DNA of 43,907 bases from the NCBI GenBank assembly GCA_019136395.1, contig JAGVUH010000240.1:1-43907 (forward strand), written 5' to 3'. Shown piece after piece: positions 7,825 through 16,662 of this stretch. Under the pieces are notes generated by a model that was given only the letters and a program-made list of their open reading frames with translations, had not been told where the DNA came from and searched no databases. Made by a program: the position numbers and the translations under genes. The stretch's first letter is position 1; each line of letters opens with the position of its first letter. The DNA comes from Gammaproteobacteria bacterium. GTDB lineage: Bacteria > Pseudomonadota > Gammaproteobacteria > Chromatiales > Chromatiaceae.

Positions 7825-10379
7825 CCGACCGGACCGCCCATCGCCCGCGCCTCCTCATCGTCGACGATATGCATGAAAACCTGCACGGGTTGATGCACCA
7901 CCCGCGGCGAGAAGGCCCTCGAACTGGCGCGGCGCGAGCCCCGGCCGGACCTCATCCTGCTGGACGTGAAGATGCCGGGCATGGATGGCTACTCCGTGCT
8001 GGCCAATCTCAAGGCCCACCCCGACACCGCCGAGATCCCGGTCATCTTCGTCACCTCCCTGGCCGAACCGGAAGACGAGGCCCGCGGCCTGACGCTCGGC
8101 GTGGCCGGCTACATCACCAAGCCCGTCGATCCCGACCGCCTGCGCCAGCAGGTGAGTCAGCACCTGGCCCGCGCCCGGCACGCGACGGGCGCGCCGGCGG
8201 GCAGCCCGGGCATACCGCTAGTACCAGGCACCTCGGGGACCCCGGGCATACCGCTGGTACCAGGCACCTCGGGCGCCCCGGCAGCCGCCGAGGCCGCGGC
8301 GCGGGGCGTCGCCACCGGCCACCCACCGGCTTCCCCGGGCGGCCCCGGCGCGGCGCCCCTCCCCGCCGACCGGCCGCCGCGCCTGCTGGTGGTGGACGAC
8401 ATCCCGGAGAATATCCACAGCCTGATCGAGGCCCTCAAGGACGAGTATCAGATCCAGGTCGCCAATTCCGGGCCCAAGGCCCTGGAACTGGTAGCGGGAC
8501 CCCATCCTCCCGACATGGTGCTGCTCGACATTCTTATGCCCGGCATGGATGGCTACGAGGTCTGCGAGCGGATCAAGGCCATGCCGCTCGGGGCGCGCAT
8601 CCCCATCATCTTCGTCACCCTGGTCGACGCCACCCAGGACAAGGTCAAGGGCTTCGCGATCGGCGCGGCCGACTACATCACCAAGCCCTTCGACATCGAC
8701 GAGGTCCGCGCCCGGGTGCGCACCCACCTGGAGCTGGCCCGGCTGCGCAACCACCTGGAGGAAGTGGTGGCCCAGCGCGTCTCCCCGGCCTGCGAGGAGG
8801 TCTCGGGCCATACCCCGGCGGAGTTCTTCGCCGACCCCGGCCTGATGGAACGGCTCATCCATCCCGACGATCAGCGGGACTGGCAGGACCACAACGCCCA
8901 CTTCTGCAGCCCTCGGACCGAACTGCGCCTGCTCCGGCTCCGCGACCGTGCCGGTAACGAGCGCTGGATCGAGCACATCTGTAAACCAGTCTACGATGCC
9001 GAGGGCCGCTTCCTCGGCCGGCGCGGCTCCAACCGCGACATGACCGCCCGCCACCGCGCCGAGGTGGAGCGCGACTTTTTCCTCCACCGCGACCCCCTGA
9101 CCGGCTTCCCCAATCGCACCCTCTTCGCCGAACTGCTGCACCTGGCCATCCAGCAGGCCGATCACGAGCGCAAGGAATTCGGTCTGCTCTTCCTCGATCT
9201 CGACCACTTCAAGACCATCAACGAGAGCCTGGGGCACGAGGCCGGCGACCGGGTCCTGGTGGAGGTCGCCAAGCGCCTGCGGGCCGTCTTGCCGGAGGTG
9301 GACGCCATCGCCCGCATCGGCGGCGACGAGTTCAACATCATCCTCCAGCGCGAGGCCAGCCTGCCGGGTATCGACCTCTTCGCCCAGCGGCTGCTGGAGG
9401 CCCTCAACCAACCCTTCGTCCTCAACGGCAACAAGCTGTTCATCGGCGCCAGCATTGGCGTGGCCGTCTACCCCACCGATGGCGGGGACGCCGCCACCCT
9501 GCAAAGCAGCGCCGACGCCGCCCTGCACCAGGCCAAGGCCCAGGGACGGGGCCTGTTGCGCTTCTTCACCCCGGAGATGACGGAGCGCGCCCGCAAGCGC
9601 CCCTGGAGGCCGGGCAACTGGCCCTGCACTATCAGCCCCAGGTGGACCTGCGCTCCGGCGGCCTCCTCGGCTTCGAGGCCCTCGCCCGCTGGTGGCATCC
9701 GGAACGGGGCTGGATTTCCCCGGCGGAGTTCATCCCCCTGGCCGAGGAGAGCGGCCTCATCACCCGCCTGGGGGACTGGGCGCTGCGGGAGGCTTGCCGG
9801 CAGATCAAGGCCTGGTCCGAGTCCGATCTCCCCTATGGCCCCGTCGCCGTGAACGTGTCCACGGTGCAACTCAACCGCGGTGACCTGATCAAGTCGGTGC
9901 TGGCGGCCTTGCGCGAAACCGACACCCCGCCCCAGTTGCTCAGCCTCGAACTCACGGAGAGCGTCGTCATGGGTGACGCGGCGCAATCGATCCAGATTCT
10001 GCGCCAACTGACTGAACTGGGGGTCGGCCTAGCCATCGACGACTTTGGTACTGGTTACTCCTCCCTAGCCTACCTGCAACAGCTCGATGTGGCCAAACTC
10101 AAGATCGACCTGTCCTTCGTCCGCGAGGTGACGACCAACGCCAACAGCGTGTCCATCGTCAAGGCCATCATCGCCCTGGGCCACAGCCTGGGCCTGGAAC
10201 TGATCGCCGAAGGGGTCGAGACCCAGGAACAGGCCCAGTGCCTGCTGGACCTGGGCTGCGACGCCATCCAGGGCTATTGGGTCAGCAAGCCCCTGGCCGC
10301 GGAGGAAATGACGCGCTTCCTCGCCGCCTTTCGTTCCCTGGCCCTGGTCGGAGCGGGCCCCAAGGATCTGGATGGATAA
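7821..10379 (+). pseudogene. Dual-receiver PAS-GGDEF-EAL c-di-GMP regulator, broken in two places
   Basis: Translation begins at 7821 (MTDRTAHRPRLLIVDDMHEN), overlapping the Hpt stop (ATGA). The frame changes near 7897. The first receiver then continues ([20 protein letters not shown], with the phosphorylatable Asp) with about a dozen residues missing at the break. A 12-residue repeat linker, a second receiver ([21 protein letters not shown]) and a PAS-like segment follow. The GGDEF domain has an intact IARIGGDEF but no RxxD inhibitory site at the expected place. The frame changes again near 9603, also with residues missing between GGDEF and EAL. The EAL domain ([34 protein letters not shown]) then runs intact to 10379. 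A shorter product could start at internal ATGs. As read, the full protein cannot be made. Confidence 0.8.
8205..8276. repeat. Two tandem 36-bp repeats in the inter-receiver linker
   Basis: Units 8205-8240 and 8241-8276 are nearly identical and each encode the 12-residue period [13 protein letters not shown]. The unit length keeps the frame. Confidence 0.9.
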
Positions 10380-10399
10380 GTATTTTGGCTGATCCGGCC

Positions 10400-10422
10400 G
10401 ACCCCTGAATGTCTCCGGGGTC
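10400..10422. terminator. Possible hairpin after the receiver-GGDEF-EAL gene
   Basis: GACCCC (10400-10405) can pair with GGGGTC (10417-10422) around an 11-nt loop, about 20 bp after the stop at 10379. There is no clear T-run behind it, so termination is uncertain. An AT-rich stretch at 10488-10507 further on may hold a promoter for the next gene. Confidence 0.3.
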
Positions 10423-10552
10423 TGCCCCCCGCCCGGAAAGGGCTGACATCTTCAGCCCGTCATGGCGGGCGCGATGCCCGGTCCATTATAAAAAATATAA
10501 CTTTTCAAAGGGGTTGAACGCGCCCCCCGCCAATATCCGTCAGGAGGAAGCG

Positions 10553-12781
10553 ATGCACGACAATAACGGCCCGCGACGCATCATGCTGGGAATTCTGGTC
10601 ATCGCCATCCTGCTGGCGCTGATCTTCGCCGGCTCCGTTTTCTGGCGCACCCCCGGCGACTATCTGCCCTGGATGGACGGTGGGGTTTATACGGGCGTGA
10701 TCCTCCTCGCCGCGCTGATCAGCATCCTGCGTGCCCTGCGGGGTGGCCCCCAGAGCCCGGGCTGGATCCTGCTCGCCGCCGCCATGACCGCCTATGCCCT
10801 GGGCGAGGTCTGGTGGGCGGGGGTGGGCCGCTTCCAGGAGGAGCCAGTCGGGCTACCCCTGGAGGACGCCCTCTGGCTGGCCTTCTACCCCTTGGCCACC
10901 CTCGGCCTCTGGCTCTTGATGGGCAAGGTCCCCCGGCGGGACCGCAATCTGCTCGATGCCCTGGTCTTCAGCGGCGGCCTGCTGGTGATCCTGGCCGTCC
11001 TCATCCAGTGGTGGTGGCCCGGCCAGGCCGAGGGAGAGCAAGGGCTGGTGGTCGATGGCCTCTATGTCACCGGCGATCTCATCCTCGTGGCCCTGGCCTT
11101 GCTCCTGGCCTATGTCCAGCGCTGGCGCGTCTCCCCCGGCTGGTGGCTGATCGCCCTGGGCTTTCTGGCCTTCGCCCTGGCGGACAGCCTCTACTGGGTC
11201 CTCTCCGCCTACGACGCCTACGTCGAGGGTACCTGGCTGGATCTGGGCTGGCTGATCAGCGCCCTGGCCCTGGCCGGGGCGGCCCTGTTGGGCCTGGAGA
11301 CCCTGCCAGCCCCCCAGGTTCAGTCCCTGCGCGGCATGCTGCCGGCCTCGCTGGCGGTGCTGGTCGCGGGCCTGGCCCTCGGCTGGGGGCCGGAGGGGGA
11401 CTTCGGTGACTTCGCCCGTTACGCCGCGCTGGCCACCCTCGCCCTGTCCCTGCTGCGCCTGAACGTCGCCATCCGCGACACCGCCGAGGCCCATGAGCAA
11501 CGGCGCCGGGCCTTCACCGACGACCTCACCGGCCTGCCCAACCGCCAGGCCCTTCACGCCCTGCCGGAGCTATCCGGCAAGGACCTCGCCTCCCCCACCG
11601 GCTGGTGCCTGGTCGTCCTGGGCCTGGACCGCTTCGCCGACATCAACGCCAGCCTGAGCCACGAGCGCGGGGATCGCCTGCTGGCCCTGACCGCCGAGCG
11701 GCTGGCCGGCTGCCTGGGGCCGGGCGACGTCCTGGCCCGGCTGGAGGGGGACGAGTTCGCGCTGCTCATGCGCCTCGCCGACCCCACCCAGACCTTCGCC
11801 GGCGCCGAGCGCCTGCAAGCCGCCCTGGAGAAACCCTTCGAGATCGACGGCGTGCCCGTCGCCCTGACCGCCTGCATGGGCATCAGCGCCACCCTCGACC
11901 GGCTACCGGCCATCGGCCCCCTGCTGAAAGAGGCGGACCTGGCCATGCACCACGCCAAGCGCGAGGGGCCGGGCCTGATCCGCGCCTACAGCGGCCAGGA
12001 GGCACCGAGTTCCGTCCACCGGCTGCGCATGCGCGCCAGCCTGCGCGGCGACATCAAGGCTGGGGGCACGGCCTTCGAGCTGCACTACCAGCCCATCGTC
12101 CGCATCGACAATGGCGTCCTGCTGGCCATGGAGGCCCTGGTCCGCTGGCGCCAGGACGGCGCCCTGGTCCCCCCCGGCCAGTTCCTGGGGGAGATCGAGC
12201 ATGCCGGGCTCATGGTGCCCCTGACGCACCTGGTCCTGCACCGCGCCGTCGCCGCCATCCACCGCCTGGGCCAGGGCCACGCGGTGACCGTCAACGTCTC
12301 CCCGGACCTGGTCACCCCCTGGCTGCTGGATCAGGTCCGGGACGCCCTGGAGCAGGCCAAGGCCCCCGCCCACAGCCTGATCATCGAGGTCACCGAGGAC
12401 GCCCTCATCCGCAACCCGGAGACCGCCAACGAGGTGCTGCGCGCCCTGCGCGTCCTGGGGGTGCGGGTCCTCCTCGACGACTTCGGCGCCGGCTGGTGTG
12501 GTCTCTCGGCGGTGCGCGACCTGGCCGTGGATGGCCTCAAGATCGACCGCGCCTTCGTCGCCCGCATCCACCGCGACGCCCCGACCCGCGCCATCACCCG
12601 ATCCATCGTCGATCTGGGCCGCGACCTGGGCCTGACCGTCATCGGCGAGGGCGTGGAGGACGCCGGCGAACGCGAGGAACTTCAGGCCCTGGGGGTGGAA
12701 TGGGTGCAGGGCTATGCCTACAGCAAGCCCATGCCCGAGACGGACCTGGCGGCCTATCTGCGCCAGCATCCGCCGACTTGA
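10553..12781 (+). CDS. Membrane GGDEF-EAL protein with a degenerate GGDEF motif
   Basis: The ATG at 10553 (MHDNNGPRRIM) is chosen as start because CAGGAGGAAG precedes it at ideal spacing; the frame stays open upstream without such a signal. The product is 742 residues. About the first 310 form eight or more hydrophobic helices, a membrane sensor region without a recognised ligand domain. The GGDEF domain follows (DDLTGLPNR, LGLDRFADIN), but its signature reads LEGDEF, so the first Gly is Glu and cyclase activity is doubtful. The EAL domain looks catalytic: AMEALVRW, VNVSPDL, LLDDFGAGW, GLKIDRAF and GEGVED are all present. It is probably a membrane c-di-GMP phosphodiesterase with a regulatory GGDEF. 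The stop overlaps the next frame by 4 bp. Confidence 0.9.
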   Translation: MHDNNGPRRIMLGILVIAILLALIFAGSVFWRTPGDYLPWMDGGVYTGVILLAALISILRALRGGPQSPGWILLAAAMTAYALGEVWWAGVGRFQEEPVGLPLEDALWLAFYPLATLGLWLLMGKVPRRDRNLLDALVFSGGLLVILAVLIQWWWPGQAEGEQGLVVDGLYVTGDLILVALALLLAYVQRWRVSPGWWLIALGFLAFALADSLYWVLSAYDAYVEGTWLDLGWLISALALAGAALLGLETLPAPQVQSLRGMLPASLAVLVAGLALGWGPEGDFGDFARYAALATLALSLLRLNVAIRDTAEAHEQRRRAFTDDLTGLPNRQALHALPELSGKDLASPTGWCLVVLGLDRFADINASLSHERGDRLLALTAERLAGCLGPGDVLARLEGDEFALLMRLADPTQTFAGAERLQAALEKPFEIDGVPVALTACMGISATLDRLPAIGPLLKEADLAMHHAKREGPGLIRAYSGQEAPSSVHRLRMRASLRGDIKAGGTAFELHYQPIVRIDNGVLLAMEALVRWRQDGALVPPGQFLGEIEHAGLMVPLTHLVLHRAVAAIHRLGQGHAVTVNVSPDLVTPWLLDQVRDALEQAKAPAHSLIIEVTEDALIRNPETANEVLRALRVLGVRVLLDDFGAGWCGLSAVRDLAVDGLKIDRAFVARIHRDAPTRAITRSIVDLGRDLGLTVIGEGVEDAGEREELQALGVEWVQGYAYSKPMPETDLAAYLRQHPPT

Positions 12782-13637
12782 GTCGCCCTGAGCTGAGTCC
12801 CGCTGACCTGAGCCGCCCCGGCCTGAACCTGGTCGAGCGGTGTGATTTCAACCACCCCTGCCCCACCGGCGCCCGCCTCCCCGCGAGCCGGATATGGGAC
12901 TTCCTCAGACAGTACCCCCTTCCCGAGGAAGTCGGGCGCGGCTGGGACACCCTGGAGCCCCACTACGCCAAGACCCTGCTCGCCCTGCTCTACGACGCCA
13001 GCGCCGAGACCCCGGCCCTGGAGGGTCTCTTCACCCGCCACATCCTTCCCGGACTGGCGCGTCGGGATCACGTCCTGGACATCGGCAGCGGCCGGGGCCG
13101 CCTGGTAGGGCTCTTTCGGCCCTTTCCCCGCATCACCCTGGTGGAGCGCGATGCCGTCAGCCTGCTGGACCTGCGCCAGCGGGTCGCGGCCCTCCGGCTG
13201 CCCGCCACCATCCTGGAACTGGACTACCACCAGCTCAGCGCCGACCAGCGACCCTGCGACCTCCACACCTTCACCCACTCCATCTATTACTTCCACGAGG
13301 ACTGGGGCACCCTGGCGCGCACCGCCTTCGACTCCCTGAACCCCGGCGGCAGCCTGGTCTTCACCCTCAACGGCGACGAGGGCAGCGCCGCGAACCTGGT
13401 GGAGTCGCTGGCGCACCTTGGCATCGCCGGCCTGAACCAGCTCGACATCGAGGGCTTCATCCCTGCCGCATCCACCACCAGGACCAGCCAGAGTTCATGG
13501 TCCACATGGCCCGCATCTTCCTGGAGGACCTCTGTACTCCTATCCCCACCGCCGTGGTGCGGGCCGAGATGCGCCGCCGGGCTCATGCCCTTGAGTTCGT
13601 GGACAAGGTGATCGAGATCAGGCGGGAGTTTGCCTGA
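12778..13637 (+). pseudogene. SAM-dependent class I methyltransferase, frame broken near 13470
   Basis: The frame reading ...DFLRQYPLPEEVGRGWDTL... carries a clear SAM-binding motif I (HVLDIGSGRGRLVGLF), an acidic end of strand 2 (TLVERDAV) and a later SLNPGGSLVFTLNGDEG motif. It loses sense after FIPA (about 13470). The neighbouring frame resumes with HHQDQPEFMVHMARIFLEDL and ends at 13637. The start is uncertain: no ATG fits, and the TTG at 12778, overlapping the upstream stop as TTGA, is the best candidate; no ribosome-binding site is visible. The substrate is unknown. With a repaired frame the protein would have about 285 residues. It is not a DNA methyltransferase of the NPPY type. Confidence 0.65.
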
Positions 13638-13686
13638 CGTCGGGGAGTAGACCACCCCCAGCTAACCCAAGCCCCCCGGCCTCATT

Positions 13687-13713
13687 TATAATATGATTCA
13701 TTGTGAAGCATAT
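13687..13713 (+). promoter_or_regulatory. -10 element and palindromic operator of the DUF433 gene
   Basis: TATAAT at 13687-13692 is followed immediately by an inverted repeat: ATATGATTCA (13691-13700) and TGAAGCATAT (13704-13713), with one mismatch and a 3-nt centre. The palindrome covers the predicted transcription start, as expected for an autorepressed antitoxin gene. No good -35 box is visible. Confidence 0.6.
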
Positions 13714-13726
13714 TTTTGGTGATGCC

Positions 13727-14311
13727 ATGTCCCTAACCTTCGACACCCGTATCGCCGCCGCGGTCACGGCCCAAAAGCCGAACCTGATCCGGCAGGAATT
13801 TTCTCGGGTGCTGGGCTTGCCGGCCGATTCGGATGGACGGATGCGCCATCGGCTGGCCTTCAGGGAAGTAGTGTATTTCAAGCTCAAGGGGTCCCTGGAA
13901 GAGGCTGGGGTCGTTTTGAAGCCTGAGGACCGGCGTGATCTCTACCGTACCTTGCAATGCAAGCAGACTCAGATTGGCGCTTGGCGACGGATCGGTCGCA
14001 AGGTGGTTCGCTTTGGCGATGTTCCTCTGACCTTTGACCTGACCCAGATCGTTCATAGCACCCATGTGGCGCTGCGCGAGTATCGAATGGGAGCGGATCT
14101 GATTGAAGCCCGGCCCGAGGTCTGCTCTGGGGAGCCGGTCTTCAAAGGCACGCGAGTACCCCTTACCCAGGTAGTGGAACAGCTCCGCCGCGGAGTACCC
14201 CCAGCGGAAATCAAGGCTGACTACCCACAGCTTGGTGAGCGCGCTTTGCGCTATGCGCAGATCTTGGCCCACCTTGGAAAGGCTCCAGGCCGCCCAGCGA
14301 AAACGATTTGA
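13727..14311 (+). CDS. DUF433 domain antitoxin-like protein (VapB45 type)
   Basis: The ATG at 13727 (MSLTFDTRIAAAVT) is preferred over the GTG at 13703, which lies inside the operator. The product has 194 residues. The N-terminal half resembles a helix-turn-helix/MerR-like DNA-binding section. The C-terminal DUF433 domain is clear: PEVCSGEPVFKGTRVPLTQVV, then a GVPPAEIKADYPQL segment. DUF433 proteins are usually antitoxins paired with a PIN-like DUF5615 toxin just downstream. Here the 155 bp downstream encode nothing like such a toxin before the convergent pglZ gene begins, so this is an orphan or a remnant of a pair. It stands at the edge of the BREX operon. Its base composition is lower in GC than its neighbours, in line with a mobile origin. 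Confidence 0.8.
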   Translation: MSLTFDTRIAAAVTAQKPNLIRQEFSRVLGLPADSDGRMRHRLAFREVVYFKLKGSLEEAGVVLKPEDRRDLYRTLQCKQTQIGAWRRIGRKVVRFGDVPLTFDLTQIVHSTHVALREYRMGADLIEARPEVCSGEPVFKGTRVPLTQVVEQLRRGVPPAEIKADYPQLGERALRYAQILAHLGKAPGRPAKTI

Positions 14312-14466
14312 TCCTTCATGCGATCCCACCAAGCGATCGATAACCCCTGTCGGTCATCAAATACGCTGGCCCACCTTGCCAGCGGCGCAGGCAAAGTCTC
14401 GACGAAGCCGAATAGGCCACCAGCTTACGCCCAAGGGGGAACTAGGGTGCTGGCGAGAAATCACCC

Positions 14467-16662
14467 TCATGAACACCACCATTCCGGCGCGTCCTCGCTT
14501 CGGCGATACCATCCCTCAGCGGCCTTGGCGCCGTAGCGGTAAGCGACCATCGGCACCAGGGCTTCCGCCGGCGAGCAGCCGCCGTGATAGCCATTGCGCT
14601 TGGTCGCGTATCTCAGCTTGCCGTGCCAGGCGAGTACCACCTTGTCCAGCCCCGTCGCGGCCTTGATGCGAGGTCCCTGGAGGCTGATCTCCCCGGGGTA
14701 GGATTCAAGATTCGGTTCGCGCCAACGGGCGTTTGGGCTCGATCCCCGCATCACCGCGTCCTGATCGAGCACATGGCCATGATCGCTGGTGAAGAGCACG
14801 GTCCGCTCCGACGAGCGCGCCTCGGCCAGGAGGGCATCCAGGCCCTTGAACTGGGCAAGATTCCAGCGCAAACGCAATTGATCCGACTTCATCAAGTGAT
14901 CGTCAACGGCATTGATGACCACCGCCACGACCCTTTGGCGCGTATCACTGAGGGCGGCCCGCAGATCATCCGAAAGGCTAACGCCCGAACCGTCGAGCAA
15001 ATCCCGTTTGTGAAACAGCAGCGGGGGTTTCCCCGCGACGGATGCCGTCACCAGCGCCGGAAAAGCTCCGAACGCGGCGCGCTCCGTCGCCGCCGTCCCC
15101 GTGCAGGCCGTACCACAGAACAGGGAGGTGCGTGAGGCTTCCGTCGTGGACGGCAGCATGGCCAGCAAGGTGCTGACCTCCCCTCCCCTCCGCTGGCACT
15201 GAACCCAGCCGTGGTCTATCAGGCTGTGATGCAATTCCAGGAATACCGGAATGCTCATGCCATCGACGACGATCAGCAGGATGCGTCCCGCCACTGCCGC
15301 CGGGGCAAGGCACCGCTCCAATGCCTCCTCGATCGGGATCAGGGCCATGCCGTCGGGTTGATCCACTGGCAGTGAGGCGGCGAAGAGGCGATCGAATTCA
15401 TCCCGCCGAATAAATGTTTTCTCAAGCAGTTGGGCGAAGGCACTGGCCAACTCGGCTGAATCGTCGCCTTCCAGCAGCAGGGTCCGCGCCCAATCGACCC
15501 AGGCCATTTCATGGCGATACTGATGAGCCAGCCCCTTGAGACTGGTCGGAAAGGTATCGGTTGTCCGGGTCAGCCAGCTCACCAGGCGCAGGGCCATCCG
15601 ACAGCGCAGCCCGGTCCGGTGGTCCAGCACCGGGCCACGGTGGTCTTGCAATCGCTCCAACCGGCCAGTGGCTTCGGACAGGTTCAGGGCGTTAAGCGCC
15701 GCCGCGAAGGCCTTGATCTTTTCCACCAGCGCGGCGGCGCCATAGCGCCCATGCACGGCCAGTGACTCCGCCTTGAGCTGAGCCACCAGCGACTCGTAGC
15801 GCGGAATCTGCCCTTGCCGGAGCGCTTCGGGCATCCGCTCGAACCACTCATTGCCCGCCAGGGCGAGTTGGCGCGGCGTATCCGCCGACAGCGTCAAACC
15901 ACCGAACAGGACCTCCAAGCGGGCCGCCACCTTGGCGCGCTCCGCCTCCGTAGCCACTTTGGTATCTTCCAGGACCTCGCACAGCAGGGCGATCGCGATC
16001 AACCCATCCGCGCTGCCGGCCTCGATGGCCGCGAACACAAAGTCCACCAGACTGCCCAGACAATCGCGCAGACGCTGTACCGTTGCATGACGGGCAAGCT
16101 CCTCCAGGGTCCCGAACCGCTCGCGGCCTTGGGCGTCCACGGCCCACCTCAGCAAGTCCAGGGCCGAGGGTGGATAGGTCTCGAAGCCAAGCACGACGCG
16201 CAGCATCTCCTGCCAGGCCCGGTCCTGATCCAGGACGGTCGAACGAACCGGCGCATAGCCCTCCGGGGGCAGGAACCGCACCAGCAGTTCCGCCAGCCAG
16301 CGGTGAGCGGCCAAACGCGGGTCGATATGGGCCGCGCGGAACAGGGTCAGGACGGTCTGCCACAGATCATGGCTGATGGCCCGGCGCTTGGCGCAACGGG
16401 CGAGTACATCCTCGCCCAGCTCGCCGCCATTGCCGGCATAGAGCAGCACGACGGGCGTCGTCGTGCCGGCATGGCGGCGCATGGCGTCACGCACCGCCAG
16501 CGGTGAACTACAGGTCGCGACCGGCCAGGTGGTCGCGTTCACATCGACCGTGGACCCCTGAAAGGTATCGCGGGGCAGGTTGAGCAGGATGAACCGGGCG
16601 GACGGGTCCGCTTCGTGGGCCTGCTTGGCTTGCAGGCTGATCTGATGCGGGGGCACCTTCAT
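14467..16662 (-). CDS. pglZ: BREX type 2 phosphatase-domain protein PglZ
   Basis: This 731-residue protein belongs to the PglZ family, the alkaline-phosphatase-superfamily component that defines BREX and Pgl defence. The C-terminal half carries the family signatures: LLIVVDGMSIPVF, LPSTTEASRTSLFCGT with the candidate nucleophile Thr, NAVDDHLMKSDQ, and LFTSDHGHVLD for metal binding. The N-terminal half is helical with no recognised domain. Its start overlaps the pglY stop (ATGA), so it is the last gene of a coupled pglW-X-Y-Z unit. In the usual type 2 layout brxD and brxHI would accompany these genes. Instead the operon stops 155 bp short of the convergent DUF433 gene. PglZ works with PglX, PglY and PglW to block phage replication. 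Confidence 0.92.
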   Translation of the reverse strand: MKVPPHQISLQAKQAHEADPSARFILLNLPRDTFQGSTVDVNATTWPVATCSSPLAVRDAMRRHAGTTTPVVLLYAGNGGELGEDVLARCAKRRAISHDLWQTVLTLFRAAHIDPRLAAHRWLAELLVRFLPPEGYAPVRSTVLDQDRAWQEMLRVVLGFETYPPSALDLLRWAVDAQGRERFGTLEELARHATVQRLRDCLGSLVDFVFAAIEAGSADGLIAIALLCEVLEDTKVATEAERAKVAARLEVLFGGLTLSADTPRQLALAGNEWFERMPEALRQGQIPRYESLVAQLKAESLAVHGRYGAAALVEKIKAFAAALNALNLSEATGRLERLQDHRGPVLDHRTGLRCRMALRLVSWLTRTTDTFPTSLKGLAHQYRHEMAWVDWARTLLLEGDDSAELASAFAQLLEKTFIRRDEFDRLFAASLPVDQPDGMALIPIEEALERCLAPAAVAGRILLIVVDGMSIPVFLELHHSLIDHGWVQCQRRGGEVSTLLAMLPSTTEASRTSLFCGTACTGTAATERAAFGAFPALVTASVAGKPPLLFHKRDLLDGSGVSLSDDLRAALSDTRQRVVAVVINAVDDHLMKSDQLRLRWNLAQFKGLDALLAEARSSERTVLFTSDHGHVLDQDAVMRGSSPNARWREPNLESYPGEISLQGPRIKAATGLDKVVLAWHGKLRYATKRNGYHGGCSPAEALVPMVAYRYGAKAAEGWYRRSEDAPEWWCS

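Noticed and set aside
11605..12777. Upstream part of the long plus-strand frame that leads into the methyltransferase
   Set aside because: Out-of-frame reading of the GGDEF-EAL gene (Arg/Pro/Gly-rich); only the part after 12778 is methyltransferase-like.
14312..14466. Possible DUF5615/PIN toxin partner of the DUF433 gene
   Set aside because: All frames were read; none shows the N-terminal Asp motif or any PIN-like pattern.
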